Below, piece by piece: positions 13,131 to 23,889 of a DNA stretch of 64,000 nt. The translations under genes were made by a program, and so were the position numbers. Every line of letters begins with the position of its first letter. Within the stretch, counting starts at the first letter, position 1. The DNA is from Syngnathus acus (lineage: Eukaryota > Chordata > Actinopteri > Syngnathiformes > Syngnathidae). The notes under the pieces are model-generated. The model saw nothing but the letters and a program-made list of their open reading frames with translations, had not been told where the DNA came from and ran no database searches. Where the stretch lies: NCBI RefSeq assembly GCF_901709675.1, contig NC_051090.1:5847842-5911841 (forward strand), in the 5' to 3' direction.

Positions 13131-15120
13131 TATTCATTCTGTCTTGGTTTTAGCTCATATTTCATTTATCTAAGAAAAGGGCTGCCGGCCACATCCCTGT
13201 TTCGCAAAGCTGGTAGTCTCTGGGGGGGGGGCAGAGGTGCCCTGGGAAGGAGGGTGGTGGTGTGGTGAGGTTGAGCTGTCAGATGAATCATCCAGAGTGA
13301 GGCCTGATTCCTCAGTCAGCTGCCTCTCAAGCCTTCCTCTCTGACCCCGCCTCGCTCCCCTAAGCTCTCTGATTGCTGTCACCATAGTGATTCTCTGTGT
13401 ACTGATGGCTGGTTCCTTCGGAGCTGCCGCCTCCCCCCCTCGCTCCCCGTGCCCTCGTAGCCACCCAACTTGCTGCCACTTGCGCCTCGTATTGATTTTT
13501 GCATGACTACCTCCCACACAAATTATAGACTTTATTCCGACACATTAGCAAAGGCTTTCACGGTACTTGCTGGTACACACTGCCGCAGTTATATCATGCA
13601 GAATTTTCCTGAAATAAAACAGCTATAAAGTAATAACAGCTCTAAAGGAAAGTTTTGAAATGGGGATGCAAGAAGCGTTAGCATCCCGGAGGGCTTTCTA
13701 CTTTGCTCTGATCAGGTTTGTGAAGGTGTGGCGTGTCCTCCATTTCCAGAAGAGACTTAAAATAGCCACGGCAGCTTCGACTATTTCATCCAGACAGGGA
13801 TGTCTGCTAACATACGAAGCACACATATGAGCAGTCACACATTTGATTAACATGTAAAAATACATTCTCCTGAGAGATCATTAAAATGGGAGAGACCGCG
13901 AAGCAGATTGCGCCTCACTTCATTTTATTTATTTTTTTCTACACATCTTGACAGGAAAATGCTGCATTCAGACTTCGTGTACCTTGGGCAGATAGCTGAG
14001 AGGTTATTGTTGAAAGTGTTTCTATTCTTACCTCTGATGAGAAGTTTTTTTTTTTTTATCAGCGTCGGATTGTCTGTTAATTTGTTTGTGTGGAACGAGG
14101 ATGGGTTGGCATTCGACCAAATGTCGGCAACAATGAATACAAAAAAAAAAAAAGAATAAATGAATACACGTATATTGTACATGAAGTTCTCCAATATGAG
14201 TTTCGGCCATAATATCAAGCTACAGTCAGGATCTCAAGAGTCACCTTATCTGTTGCAGACACGCCAGGATATTATAAACTCAAGCACGCTAATGTCGTCC
14301 CGCCATTCGATAAGAGCGGAGAAACAAGAGAAACATGCAGCATATCTAATGTATTCTCCTCATGCTCCATAATTCAATTTCAATCTCGCCTCTTGTGAAA
14401 TGAGTGACTGTGCCACCGTCGAGCCCTTTAATTGACATGGAGCTAAAAACAATGACATAGCATAAAGGACGGTCATTCAATTCTCCATTTTTTTTTCTTT
14501 TAAATACAATTTTCCACGGCTGCGGCTCGGTATTCTCATGGTGTCATTTGAGAAGTAATCGGTCTGACCGATCTGCTCGGTGGCTTGTTGATGCAGGTCA
14601 TCAAATACAGAAATATCATTGCGCTGTCCATGGTGCTACTCATTTGGTACACAAGCTGAGAATTAGCAAAAACCTGTGTGCCACTTTTCTCCGGGAGTTG
14701 TATGCTTGCTCATTTGATCTACTTAATCAGGTGCAGTCTTTGTAATGGGAAAGAAATCGGACCGGGGCTGATTGGCCTTGATGACATCTATGCGCCAATT
14801 GCCTGGAAAAGCAGCAACTTTAATCAATCTGCAGGATGACTCCGAATCACTGCAGTGATTGGCTTTCTTTGAAAATACCATTAAAAATGCAATAAAATGA
14901 AAGGTGTGAACAGGAGTGTGAATGTAAAACAAGTCCTTAGGAAATTACGTTAATAGACGGTCCACCTTGAATAAATGTTAAATTAATTTCGGTATTGCTA
15001 TGAAAACAGTCGTGTGCCTAAAGTCAGGTTACAAATCTCAGTTTATGGAGCAGGAATTTGATTTCCCAAATAGTTCTCGCTGCTTTTGAAGTGCGTAACC
15101 ATTGAGTGCTATTTACTGGG

Positions 15121-15194
15121 AACCTCCCCCCCCCCCTCCCTTCTCCTCCGTTGCCGTGGCAACAAAAGGAGCGCGTCGGCTTCTCCGTGCAAGA
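15121..15194 (+). promoter_or_regulatory. agbl4: agbl4 proximal promoter / 5'UTR with RFX X-box
   Basis: GTTGCCGTGGCAAC at 15150-15163 is a perfect inverted repeat of GTTGCC/GGCAAC half-sites with a two-base spacer, the form bound by RFX transcription factors that drive ciliary genes. It ends 31 bases before the first ATG. Upstream is a C/T-rich tract (15126-15147), and there is no TATA box. CCP6 removes glutamates from tubulin in microtubules and cilia, so RFX control is plausible. Because the X-box lies so close to the ATG, it may fall in the core promoter or just inside the transcript. The transcription start itself cannot be read from sequence. Confidence 0.6.
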
Positions 15195-15240
15195 ATGGAA
15201 AGGAAGATGGAGGAGAACCCCGTGAAAGATGCCGAGACTG
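15195..15240 (+). CDS. agbl4: agbl4 coding exon 1 (cytosolic carboxypeptidase 6, N-terminus)
   Basis: This is the first coding exon of cytosolic carboxypeptidase 6 (CCP6/AGBL4), a metallocarboxypeptidase that shortens polyglutamate side chains and C-terminal glutamates on tubulin and other proteins. The ATG at 15195 has a strong Kozak context (A at -3, G at +4) and reads MERKMEENPVKDAET plus the first base of a glycine codon. The donor is ACTG|GTGTGTAAAT. Phase 1 fits the acceptor of exon 2 and rebuilds ETGNEAGG, comparable to the acidic Gly/Glu-rich N-terminus of mammalian CCP6. A second in-frame ATG at 15207 also has a good context and could be the real start. The exon is too short to identify alone. 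The call rests on its position just 3' of an X-box promoter, its matching splice phase, and a conserved-looking junction. Without exon 2 it would not be recognised. Confidence 0.7.
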
Positions 15241-16016
15241 GTGTGTAAATAATAGCCTCCTTACCTTCTTCGCTCCGTCGTCTTTGTTATTTGCCAAACA
15301 GAAGGTCCGGTAGGCGACCACGATCCACGACGCGTTTCCTCATCATGACGTGCCTTCACATTAGCGTGCTAACCCTTTTAAGCTAGCAGGTGCACGGATG
15401 TAAACAAGAGTGGTGTCACCTGCATGGCGCATGCTAGCTTTGTTGCAAGCCTTTCGAGTCGTGGTATCGTCGTCCAGAATCACACAATACATTTGAATAG
15501 GTTTTCCTTTTAGTAGGGATGGTTAATAGGGTTAGTCGTGGGTGGGACAGTCCGAGCTAGGTTAGCCTGATACCTTTAATTAGCTGCGCGTGTCAAGTGC
15601 AGTGTTGCCAGATTTTATGACCCCAGGGGGGAAACGGAAGCGTTTTCAAGACAACAAACCCCGATCCATTAATAAGTCGTTGAGTAGAACAAATGCTGCC
15701 CTATCAGTAAGTTGGATGGAATAATAGCTTGCAATGGTACAAAATAAGTTAGGTTGTCATGATGAATGATTAATCAATAAAGTGACTGATGCAGAATGAC
15801 ATATTGCAAGTCATCCGGCAGCTTTCAGGTAGAGTGGATATTTTTTTTTGGCATGGCTATCCTCAAATGTTTGCATGTGCTTAAAAAATTATATGAAATA
15901 ATGTTTTTTTTTTGCAGACAACCAACATGTGCACCAACATTTAAATACAGTTTAATATCAGGCAATACTGCTTGTGATTAATACGGCAATGTGTTTTATT
16001 TTGGATGAACGTGTAG
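15241..16016 (+). other. agbl4: agbl4 intron 1 (776 bp)
   Basis: The intron begins GTGTGTAAAT and ends in a weak acceptor, GAACGTGTAG, with a poor polypyrimidine tract. It contains a TGACGTG (CRE-like) element near 15348 and poly-T runs near 15840 and 15903. No other gene is seen. Confidence 0.65.
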
Positions 16017-16139
16017 GCAATGAAGCTGGAGGCGAGGAAGCCTTGGTGGGAAATGTCAGCAAGCTGACGGTGAGCCCACCAGGTTACTCAGGAACTCCAA
16101 GAAAAGGACATCTGGTTTTTGATGCTTGCTTCGAGAGTG
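16017..16139 (+). CDS. agbl4: agbl4 coding exon 2 (CCP6 N-terminal region)
   Basis: This 123-nt exon runs from phase 1 to phase 1. It encodes NEAGGEEALVGNVSKLTV followed by PPGYSGTPRKGHLVFDACF and ESG. The block from GNVSK to FESG is nearly identical to mammalian AGBL4/CCP6 as I remember it, which makes this a confident family call. The segment opens the N-terminal beta-rich domain that precedes the zinc carboxypeptidase domain and contributes to the family-specific fold of cytosolic carboxypeptidases. It holds no catalytic residues. The donor is AGTG|GTGAGT, a perfect consensus. The acceptor, GTGTAG|GC, lacks a strong pyrimidine tract. The reading frame continues past the donor for only a few codons before a stop, supporting the exon end. 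The glycine split across the donor is completed by the first two bases of exon 3. Confidence 0.93.
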
Positions 16140-17376
16140 GTGAGTCAAATAATCAACACACTTAATAGCAATTTTGGAGTGACAACAGTTACACAATTAA
16201 TTCCACTTGTTTTGAAAAATATTTTGAAAGCTTTACAATTTAGTCTTCATGTGTTGAACGCTTCCAAATCAATATTAAATATTGGTCAAATTTGATCACA
16301 TAGCTCTGAAAGCATCCCACATGCTGCAAGCCTGTTTCATATAATGCGGGCGGAACAATCATTGCATGCTTATCTAATATATTTGACTGCAGTTGTCAAA
16401 TGTTTGCCTCACCGAATTGGCTGCCTATTCAAACAAGAGTTGACAGTAAGGTCTTTATTTCATTTTTTTTTAAATTATTCGCATGTATTAGCACAATCTT
16501 ATTTACTCAACCTCATGTCCCATCCTACGTACTCTTTTCATTAAATGCGTTGTATTTATATGCTCTGACATTTGCTGTTAACTTCTCAGATACACAACTT
16601 TAGCGTTTAGCATGCTCTCCCACGCTCAAAAGCCCGGAGATACAAACAATCAGGATATTTGTAAAATGATTGTCGCCAATAACAGCGGATACAATTATGG
16701 TATGTGCGTATAGTTTTTTTTTTTTTTCTTCCCAGGATTAGGATTTTTTTTTTCTTTTCTCTCCCTTTCCAACTTTTACCCATTTCCGCTAATGACATGT
16801 TACAGGAGCTTAGACATTGATTAATGAGAATTGAGCTCCAACATTGAGATCAGCTAACATACATAACGTCTCCGGCTCCGGATGCATCTCCTGAATGATT
16901 TATGGAATTGATATTAATATCGCTCCGGTAAATGCATCGCTGAAGTTAGAACAGGGGGGTTAGCTCATATCAAATGAAAAGGGGTAGCTCATGTTTTATT
17001 AAACTGTTTTTGTCAGTCTTTTTTATTTTTTTATTTTTTTTTTACAAGTGAATCTTGATTTCAGTTGTTTTGTAAATGTCAAGGTGACCAGTGTAAAAAA
17101 AAAAAATCATTTGTGCTACCTTATGAACAAACTAAAAATACTGCTTTCCACTAATACCATCAAAATTAAATGACCGTATGTGGGGCCCATGGTGGTTTTT
17201 GGGACATTTGAATGGACATTCATACTCACCCGCCATGTTAATTTTTTTTTTTTTTAATTACTTTGTGAATATGTTTCTGAACACGTTATATGCCGTTATA
17301 TGCAAATAGTACTGTATGGTATCGGTGGCGAATATTTGGGGATTTTAATAAGGCACCTGGGTCAACTACGGGGGTC

Positions 17377-17909
17377 CTCAGTACCCGGAAGTAGTTGACA
17401 GAGAGCGGGAGTTTCACCGGGTCTTGACCGTAACCTCCGCTGTTGTGTGTTTCAGGTGAGTAAAGTTGTTGAAAAGATGATTATCAGAACTTGCAATACT
17501 GCTGGTAGTCTGAGCTAATTATTGTTTGAGAATATGATACATACGGTTACGGTTGTACAATGTATAATTTTGCGTATAACATGGACAGTGTGTAATGTTT
17601 GTAACGTATTCTCAGCACCAGGAAGTAGTTGACAGAGAGAGGGAGTTTCGCCTGGTCTTGACTGTAACTACCGCTGTTGTGTGTTACAGGTGAGTAAAGT
17701 TGTTGAAAAGATGATTATCAGAACTTGCAATACCGCTGTTAGTCTGAGCTAATTATTGTTTGAGAATATGAATTATGCAATGTATAATTTTGCGTATGAC
17801 ATGGACAGTGTGTAATGTTTGTAACGTATTCTCAGTACCCGGAAGTAGTTGACAGAGAGCGGGAGTTTCGCCGGGTCTTGACTGTAACTGCCGCTGTTGT
17901 GTGTTTCAG
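17377..17909 (+). repeat. Tandem repeat with triplicated 74-nt exon-like cassette
   Basis: Two full units (17377-17610, 234 bp; 17611-17830, 220 bp) and a third partial unit (17831-17909) are highly similar. The length difference of the first comes from a short insertion near 17540-17560. Each unit starts with an acceptor-like CTCAG and a 74-nt GC-richer block (17382-17455, 17616-17689, 17836-17909). The first two blocks end in CAG|GTGAGTAAAG, a perfect donor, and the third stops exactly at CAG and then diverges. Each 74-nt block is open in only one frame, reading like EVVDREREF...LTV. Inserted between agbl4 exons 2 and 3 (phase 1), the block would give an early TGA. I do not recognise the family. 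Confidence 0.85.
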
Positions 17910-18033
17910 TAAATGTATTATTTTAACAACAAACCCCGCATGCGTGGAGTGATTCGCGTCCATGCGTGCGACATGTATTTGTGAATGCAAGTTAAAACTT
18001 TGAAGTGTTGAAACAGAGTCAAGAAGATTAATT

Positions 18034-18286
18034 GTTCACTTTATTCATTCACTTTATTTTTATTCACTTTATCTTATTTCTTATTTAGTCACTATATTTA
18101 TTCACTTTATTTATTATTTATTCACTATATTTATTCACTTTATTTTTATTATTATGAATTATTTATTATTTATTTGTTCACTTTATTATTTATTATGTAT
18201 GTGTGCATTTATATATTTTATTATTATTACTACTATTATTCACTTTATTTATTATTCTATTTATTCACATTATTCACTTTTTTTTA
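18034..18286. repeat. Degenerate AT-rich tandem array (TTCACTTTATTTATT-like)
   Basis: About 250 bases are built from variations of TTCACTTTATTTATT, with repeated TTCACTTTAT cores and ATT trinucleotide runs. It lies shortly after the exon-like cassette array and has no coding potential. Confidence 0.85.
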
Positions 18287-19322
18287 GACAAAGCACATAT
18301 GCATTCTCTTGATGCAGTCTACGCACCAAGTGTATCATATTCATTCCTTAACGTGCAGATTTAATGTGGAGTTGGTTGCGCAAAATAACATCCAATGTTT
18401 AGACACTCGTCATGTAAACTGTTTGCCAAAGGTACGAAAGGCAATTTCCATTTAGACGAGGCTAAACTCACATTGTTGTCGGCCATATGCTGCTCAAGTC
18501 ACTGATGGACCTGCTCATTTCCATATTGTGGGTGTCTCAACCAACAGGTCATTTGATGGCACGCGACGCTTTAGACAGCAAATATATGATAATCGTAACT
18601 GCAATTTTCAACATTATGTGCATATTTTCAATCACCCGACATACAAATGCAAATTTGCTGACGCAGATCAATATTTATATGCCACTTAAGAAAATGCAAA
18701 GCAGCCGATGAACTTTGTTAATCTGCAAATATAAACTCTGCGTCTATTGTTGGCTATTGTGTCCCGATTCCTTTAAGTGATATAATAGAAAACTTTAATT
18801 ATTTTCCTCGTGAATTCTTATCTGGACCGTGCACTCAAACCGTTCCCATTTTTTACCCGGACTCCTTTTGTGAACGCCGCCTCTCGATATTGCTGACTGT
18901 TTTAACCGAGGATGACACTGACAGAGCGAGGTTATTGTTTTCCTGCACCTCTGGCCCTTGCAGATGTAATTAAACACTTGCTGATTAGTCGAACTGCCTC
19001 ACGCTGTCAGTAACTTGTTTGGTCAAAGAAATTCCCCAGGGGTGACAAATGTTTAATGGGGCCTATTGATTGCCACATGGCATAGACTCATCTGTTTTTT
19101 ACAATCGATTCGCTCAATAGAATCTAACTTATACAGCCGAACGGGGAGCAGATATGCACTTTCTTCATGCTGCGCTTCAATAACGATTCCAGGTCTATTG
19201 AGACTCTGGAAATAGATTTACTTGTTGCAAACCTGTGCACACTTTGAGTCAGTCAAGCTTCTCTACATTGTAAAACTTAACCTAGCTGATTATAATTCTG
19301 CAAATAGTTGACAGAGTAACTT

Positions 19323-19342
19323 AAAAAAAAAAAAAAAAAAAA
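19323..19342. repeat. Poly-A tract
   Basis: A run of 20 adenines. No recognisable retroposon body precedes it. Confidence 0.8.
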
Positions 19343-19696
19343 GCTAGCTTGGTCTTTGGAGTAGCGCTGGTTGTTACTGCCATGCACGCAGCATGGCGTA
19401 CATTAATATTTATAATATACACGCCAATCATTTGTCACCCATACAGAAATCTCAGAATCCACTCCTGCGACGAGGCATTAAAAAGACAACCACCCGTAAT
19501 CCTCTTTATGTCTGAATCTAAAACACTCCAATAAAAATAAACTCCTTTATTCCACCTTTTGGGTGCTCTCTTGTTTGTTACTGTTGGTTTTAAAATAGCT
19601 CACTTAGCCAGACTGTCTTTTGGATTAAAATAATTTAATTTCTCTTATCACAGGAGCAAAATAGTCTTCACAGCACACTGTAGACAAATATTAGCA

Positions 19697-19745
19697 ACAC
19701 ACACGTGTGTGTGTGTGTGTGTATGACACACACACACACACACAC
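19697..19745. repeat. GT/AC inverted microsatellite (hairpin-forming)
   Basis: A short AC run is followed by GT repeats (19705-19722), a three-base spacer, and AC repeats (19726-19745). The GT and AC arms are self-complementary and could fold into a stem of about 18 pairs. Confidence 0.85.
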
Positions 19746-22249
19746 CTGTAGCTCCATGACCTTAGACTGCGCAGACTCTTGAGGGTTTGGCAAAGCAAGC
19801 GGCATTTATCTGAATGTGAGGGCGTACTCCTGACATGTGATGTATTGAGTGGCACTCTCAATCGCTCCGTCTCTCTTACATCTCCTTGGCAGCAGCCGAG
19901 AAGCTTCACTGCTCAAATGGCTACATTTCCTCTCCGCTCTTTGCCTTTTATCTTTTTCTTCCTCTATGAGCTTTCTTTTAAAACGGGGGAATTGTATAAA
20001 GACACGTTTGAGATAAATTAGCCTTGTGGGCGAGACGGTTGCTTTTGATTGATGCTGTTTATTGGCCGTTTGTACAATGTTGGGTTTTTTTGCCATCTCA
20101 GATTTTTATTATTATTATATTTTTAAGTATATGCCTTCAGGCATAAACTGTGGATTTATTTTACTTATTGTTCCTGACCGTTTTTATTTCTTATCATAAC
20201 AGTTTCACCGGGTGTAGCTTATGCAGCAAAAAAAAAAAAAAAGGCAGACTAATGCAGTAATTCTGGCTTTTGCAAACGATGAAGTGATATTTTACAGTCT
20301 TCGGGACTTACAAGCATGACGGTAAAACTTCTCATCGCTCTCAGTGAAGAAGAACATCTAAATTGAATTACTTAATTATGCTTCATAATCTCCTATATCC
20401 GTTGGTATAAAAAGGGATTAGTCTGTCATTGCTTGGATTTGCTTGTATTATATATTTTACCCAACAATAAATGAATATTAAAAAGAAAGTAAAGTTTTGA
20501 CTGACTTTGTCAAACTGTATTTACCCTTCTAAAGTTTTTTTTATTGATTGGCATGTTTTAAATATGTTTTAGTTAAATATGCTCCAAAATGTTTACTGTG
20601 TATGTTTAAAATAACTATGATAAAATAAAATAATAATGTTAAGTCCAGATCTGGCCACACTTACTTTATAAAACCATACTTCAGTTCAAAATCGTTTTGG
20701 GGGTGTTCTTCCCCCCCCAATCTGACCTATTGGTCAGTGGCCAGTGATTTCTGGCTTCTCTTGTTTCTCTTGCCGCACGGGTTCCCAGTTTTCCTGAACT
20801 CATTACAGAGCAATCAGCCCCAGGCATTGAAGTGTGCACCCAGAGGGAGCAATAACTGTAAATAAACACCACTGCAGGCTCTCTGATAACATGTTAGACA
20901 GATGATAACAGGTCTTCTAAGCAGGCCTGTTGACCTTCTCCTTACCTTGGGCTAGCTAAAGACTCCACAGGTCCCCCCCCACTCTTATCTTTAGATCTTC
21001 CTCTAAAAAGAGTAAGAGAGCGAGGATGTGCTTGCAACAAAATCTTATGAAGGGAAAGGAAAAATGGTTCCACTTAATTAACTTGTCAAATGCCGGCGTG
21101 GAACAAATTAGTTAGCAGCAACATCTAGCTAACACAACATTTAAAGCTTGTGAGACCTGAAAGTATAAAGAGGGCAGTTGGCAGAGCCAGAGCTTTGGGG
21201 CTACAGCACCATCTGGATGAGATTGATAACACAATCAAGCCATTACCAATATGAGCGCATCACTATATGACCCATTACTACACCGACCACTTCAGATGGA
21301 TCACACCAGTCTAGCTTGGGGGGCCCTTTTGGAAGAAAAAAAAAAATACAATTATAAGAGGCTAGCTTGAAAATCGTGCTCTCTTCAGAATGTGAAGGCA
21401 GGCCTGTACATCATCAGATATGTGCGGCTTGCCCGCATATCTCACTGCTGTCCTCGGGCCCAGATTTCTTCATCTATTTTGAAACGAGAAGCTCACCAAA
21501 GCATGGCTGGACTGGATTCATAGCAAAATGACTTTAATTCCTCTTGTCTCTTCTTATCATACACTTGAAACATGTTTTTTTTTTGCTGCATACCGTATTA
21601 TGATTTTTCGAAAATGTAATCGAGTATACCTGTTAGCTAGTTAGTTTGTAGAAACTTGGAAGGTGACCTCTTTAATCCCGCCTGCAGATGAAGTGATAAG
21701 GCATCAAGGGAGAAGGCAGGCTTTAAGAAATCATGAGGCGGGAGATTGATGTTGCCACAGTGACAACTTGCCTTCAGACGAGCAGGCGAGAAAGAGACAG
21801 ACGTGGGGAGGGAGGGAGGGGGGTCGGAAAACAGCCGTTTAGCTGCAGGACTAAACTAAACCCCGACGCTAAGGCTGCTGGCTGGAATCAATTCTGTCTT
21901 TATCAGCCCCCTTCGTCTGTGTCCAGGAGTCCTGCCCACACAGCAAAGGAGCTGAAGGCGGGAACGGATATGTTTTCCGATAATGAAATTGAACACAGCA
22001 AAAATGGGTTTAAAAAGGGCGCCTGACTACAGTCCCTTAGCAGTACAGCACTCTTTTCATCTCAAATCTACTCTGGTTTGCTCTTGTTTATGCCAGGTCA
22101 ATTTAAGTCGAGTATGTTGGCCAGTTAGCAGCACGCTTGATAAATTGTGTGTTCAAGGAAAGGATTCAGGGACATGACAGGAGGTAACGCTGTAACCAAA
22201 CACCTGTAACGGCCAGTCAGTTCCACCTCGGGCCTCGGACGGCGGGACT

Positions 22250-22280
22250 GCCGCCGCCGCCGCCGCCGCCGCTGCCGCTG
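22250..22280. repeat. GCC trinucleotide repeat
   Basis: About eight GCC units are followed by GCTGCCGCTG inside a locally CpG-rich stretch (about 22200-22290) of intron 2. The minus-strand reading frame there gives an arginine run of low-complexity type, which I do not take as coding. Confidence 0.8.
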
Positions 22281-23609
22281 TGTGATGATCCATCTGCATG
22301 GCAGAAAGCATCCATCCAGCGGATGGCTACAGGCTGCAGGCCGGCCCATTGTGTGGGCTGAGCACTGTGACTGCTCCCTCTTGTACCTCCGTAATGGGAT
22401 TACATTAGCCAGGTTCTTGTGCTCCTCTTCAGATGAATTTCGCACACACACACAGCATATGCAAGCAGCATATTCACACGCTTGTTGCGCCTCGTGATAA
22501 CGACTTGCATACCAGAGATGAACATTTGACTGCATTCCTATAATAGCCCATCATTGATCACTTTGTGTAATTTAATTTTTTTTTTTTAAAACCACATTTT
22601 CATCTCTAGTTTAATATTCCGGTCTTGTTTAAGAAATTGCGTGTCTAACTAGATAGTGAGGTTGCTAAAAAAAAGACAAAGAAAGGTTTTCATTGTTTTT
22701 CAGAGCTAGTTATTGTGTAATTTAGGGCACCGCCAGGGCCAAGCTGCTCATTTAAACCAAATTAAAATTAGTACATTTCCTAGTGTCCTCTCAAGGATAA
22801 AGACTTGTGTTTAACGCAGCCTGTCAAGACACCAATGAAGAAGATAATGAAGAAAAATGATACACTAGAGGAATGATATGATAGTCTTGTTCTCAAGGAC
22901 CAGAAATTGTGTTTCTTCTTATGCACCTTGGTTTTGCAGTATGCTAATTTTGTCACCCCTCTAAAAAACTGCCTGTTTTGTACGCATAGGTTTCCTTTTC
23001 ATCCCGTTTAATGTCTATTTTCCGAAAAGGGCAGCCACACAATAAAAGCAGTCGGCGTTGGTTTGATACTAAATGACATGGCATTGATTTAAACGGTCAG
23101 GCCAGCAGCCCACCAAAGTGTTTGAATGCGGAGGTAGCCACCATAAAATTAAAACAGGGATCAATGATGTGTCATATCCTTGCTGCTTCACGGCCTCAAC
23201 GTGTAATTTGGACTTTGAGGCTGCAGCCATCTCTCATGTCAGGCCCTCCAGCTCTGGACTCAATAACCCAGTAGCCCATGGCTGCTGTCTTTTGCTCTCC
23301 TATAGTAAAGTGTTCACGAGCAGAAACACAAAGAGGCGGGTTAGTGTGTGTATTGTGTGTACGACCACCCCTGCAGATTCAATCGTACGGGGAATTGAGT
23401 GATGTTGTACTTTTGATGAGTTCTTATTAGCAGAGCATTGAGGCAAGTTGGAGCGTGTATGAATTTCTAACACAAGCCAGATGGGCTGGATTGAAACTGG
23501 GACCAGCGCATTGAGTGCAACCAAGCTGCTAAATATATATTTTTAAACCTCATCTATTGGACAGTTGATTTAATTTTTCTTAAATTTGACATCTGCGGCG
23601 TTACACAAT

Positions 23610-23889
23610 ATGTCATCATAGTCATAGTTTTTTTCGGAGGACCATTACGGCCATCAACAAACTGATGATTAACTAAGTTTGAAACCAGAGACTAGAAAAA
23701 ACAGTTCAAATATTTTTAAAAGATCAATGGTAACAAAAAATTGCTGGCAATATCTGTACTTTTAAAAAGTGAAGACAATTTGTAACTTTAGTATTGACAG
23801 ATGAAGTTGATGCACAATTTGTCTTCAGGGGCCACATAAAATGATTTGGCGGGCCGTATCTGGGCCCCCGGGCCTTGACTTTGACACCT
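23610..23889 (+). repeat. Dispersed repeat family, copy B
   Basis: The 3' end reads GCGGGCCGTATCTGGGCCCC and then GGCCTTGACTTTGACACC. The block is the inverse of copy A over about 200 bases and shares its 3' terminal motif with copies C and D. Upstream, GGAGGACCATTACGGCC resembles a further internal part of the same family. It is probably a decayed non-autonomous transposon. Confidence 0.65.

Larger units (their letters stand above)
10702..15120. other. Intergenic DNA between candidate minus-strand exon and agbl4
   Basis: No assignable exon is seen. The stretch contains poly-G (10774-10787), a TC-rich tract (about 11781-11806), several poly-A and poly-T runs, and a copy of the dispersed repeat family (12927-13130). 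A GC-moderate minus-strand reading frame at 13250-13390 is discussed as a finding. The sequence is otherwise AT-leaning and non-coding in appearance. Confidence 0.6.

Noticed and set aside
22125-22535. 136-codon minus-strand frame with an Arg run
   Set aside because: The Arg run is the GCC repeat read on the other strand; the rest lacks any known motif and crosses microsatellite sequence.
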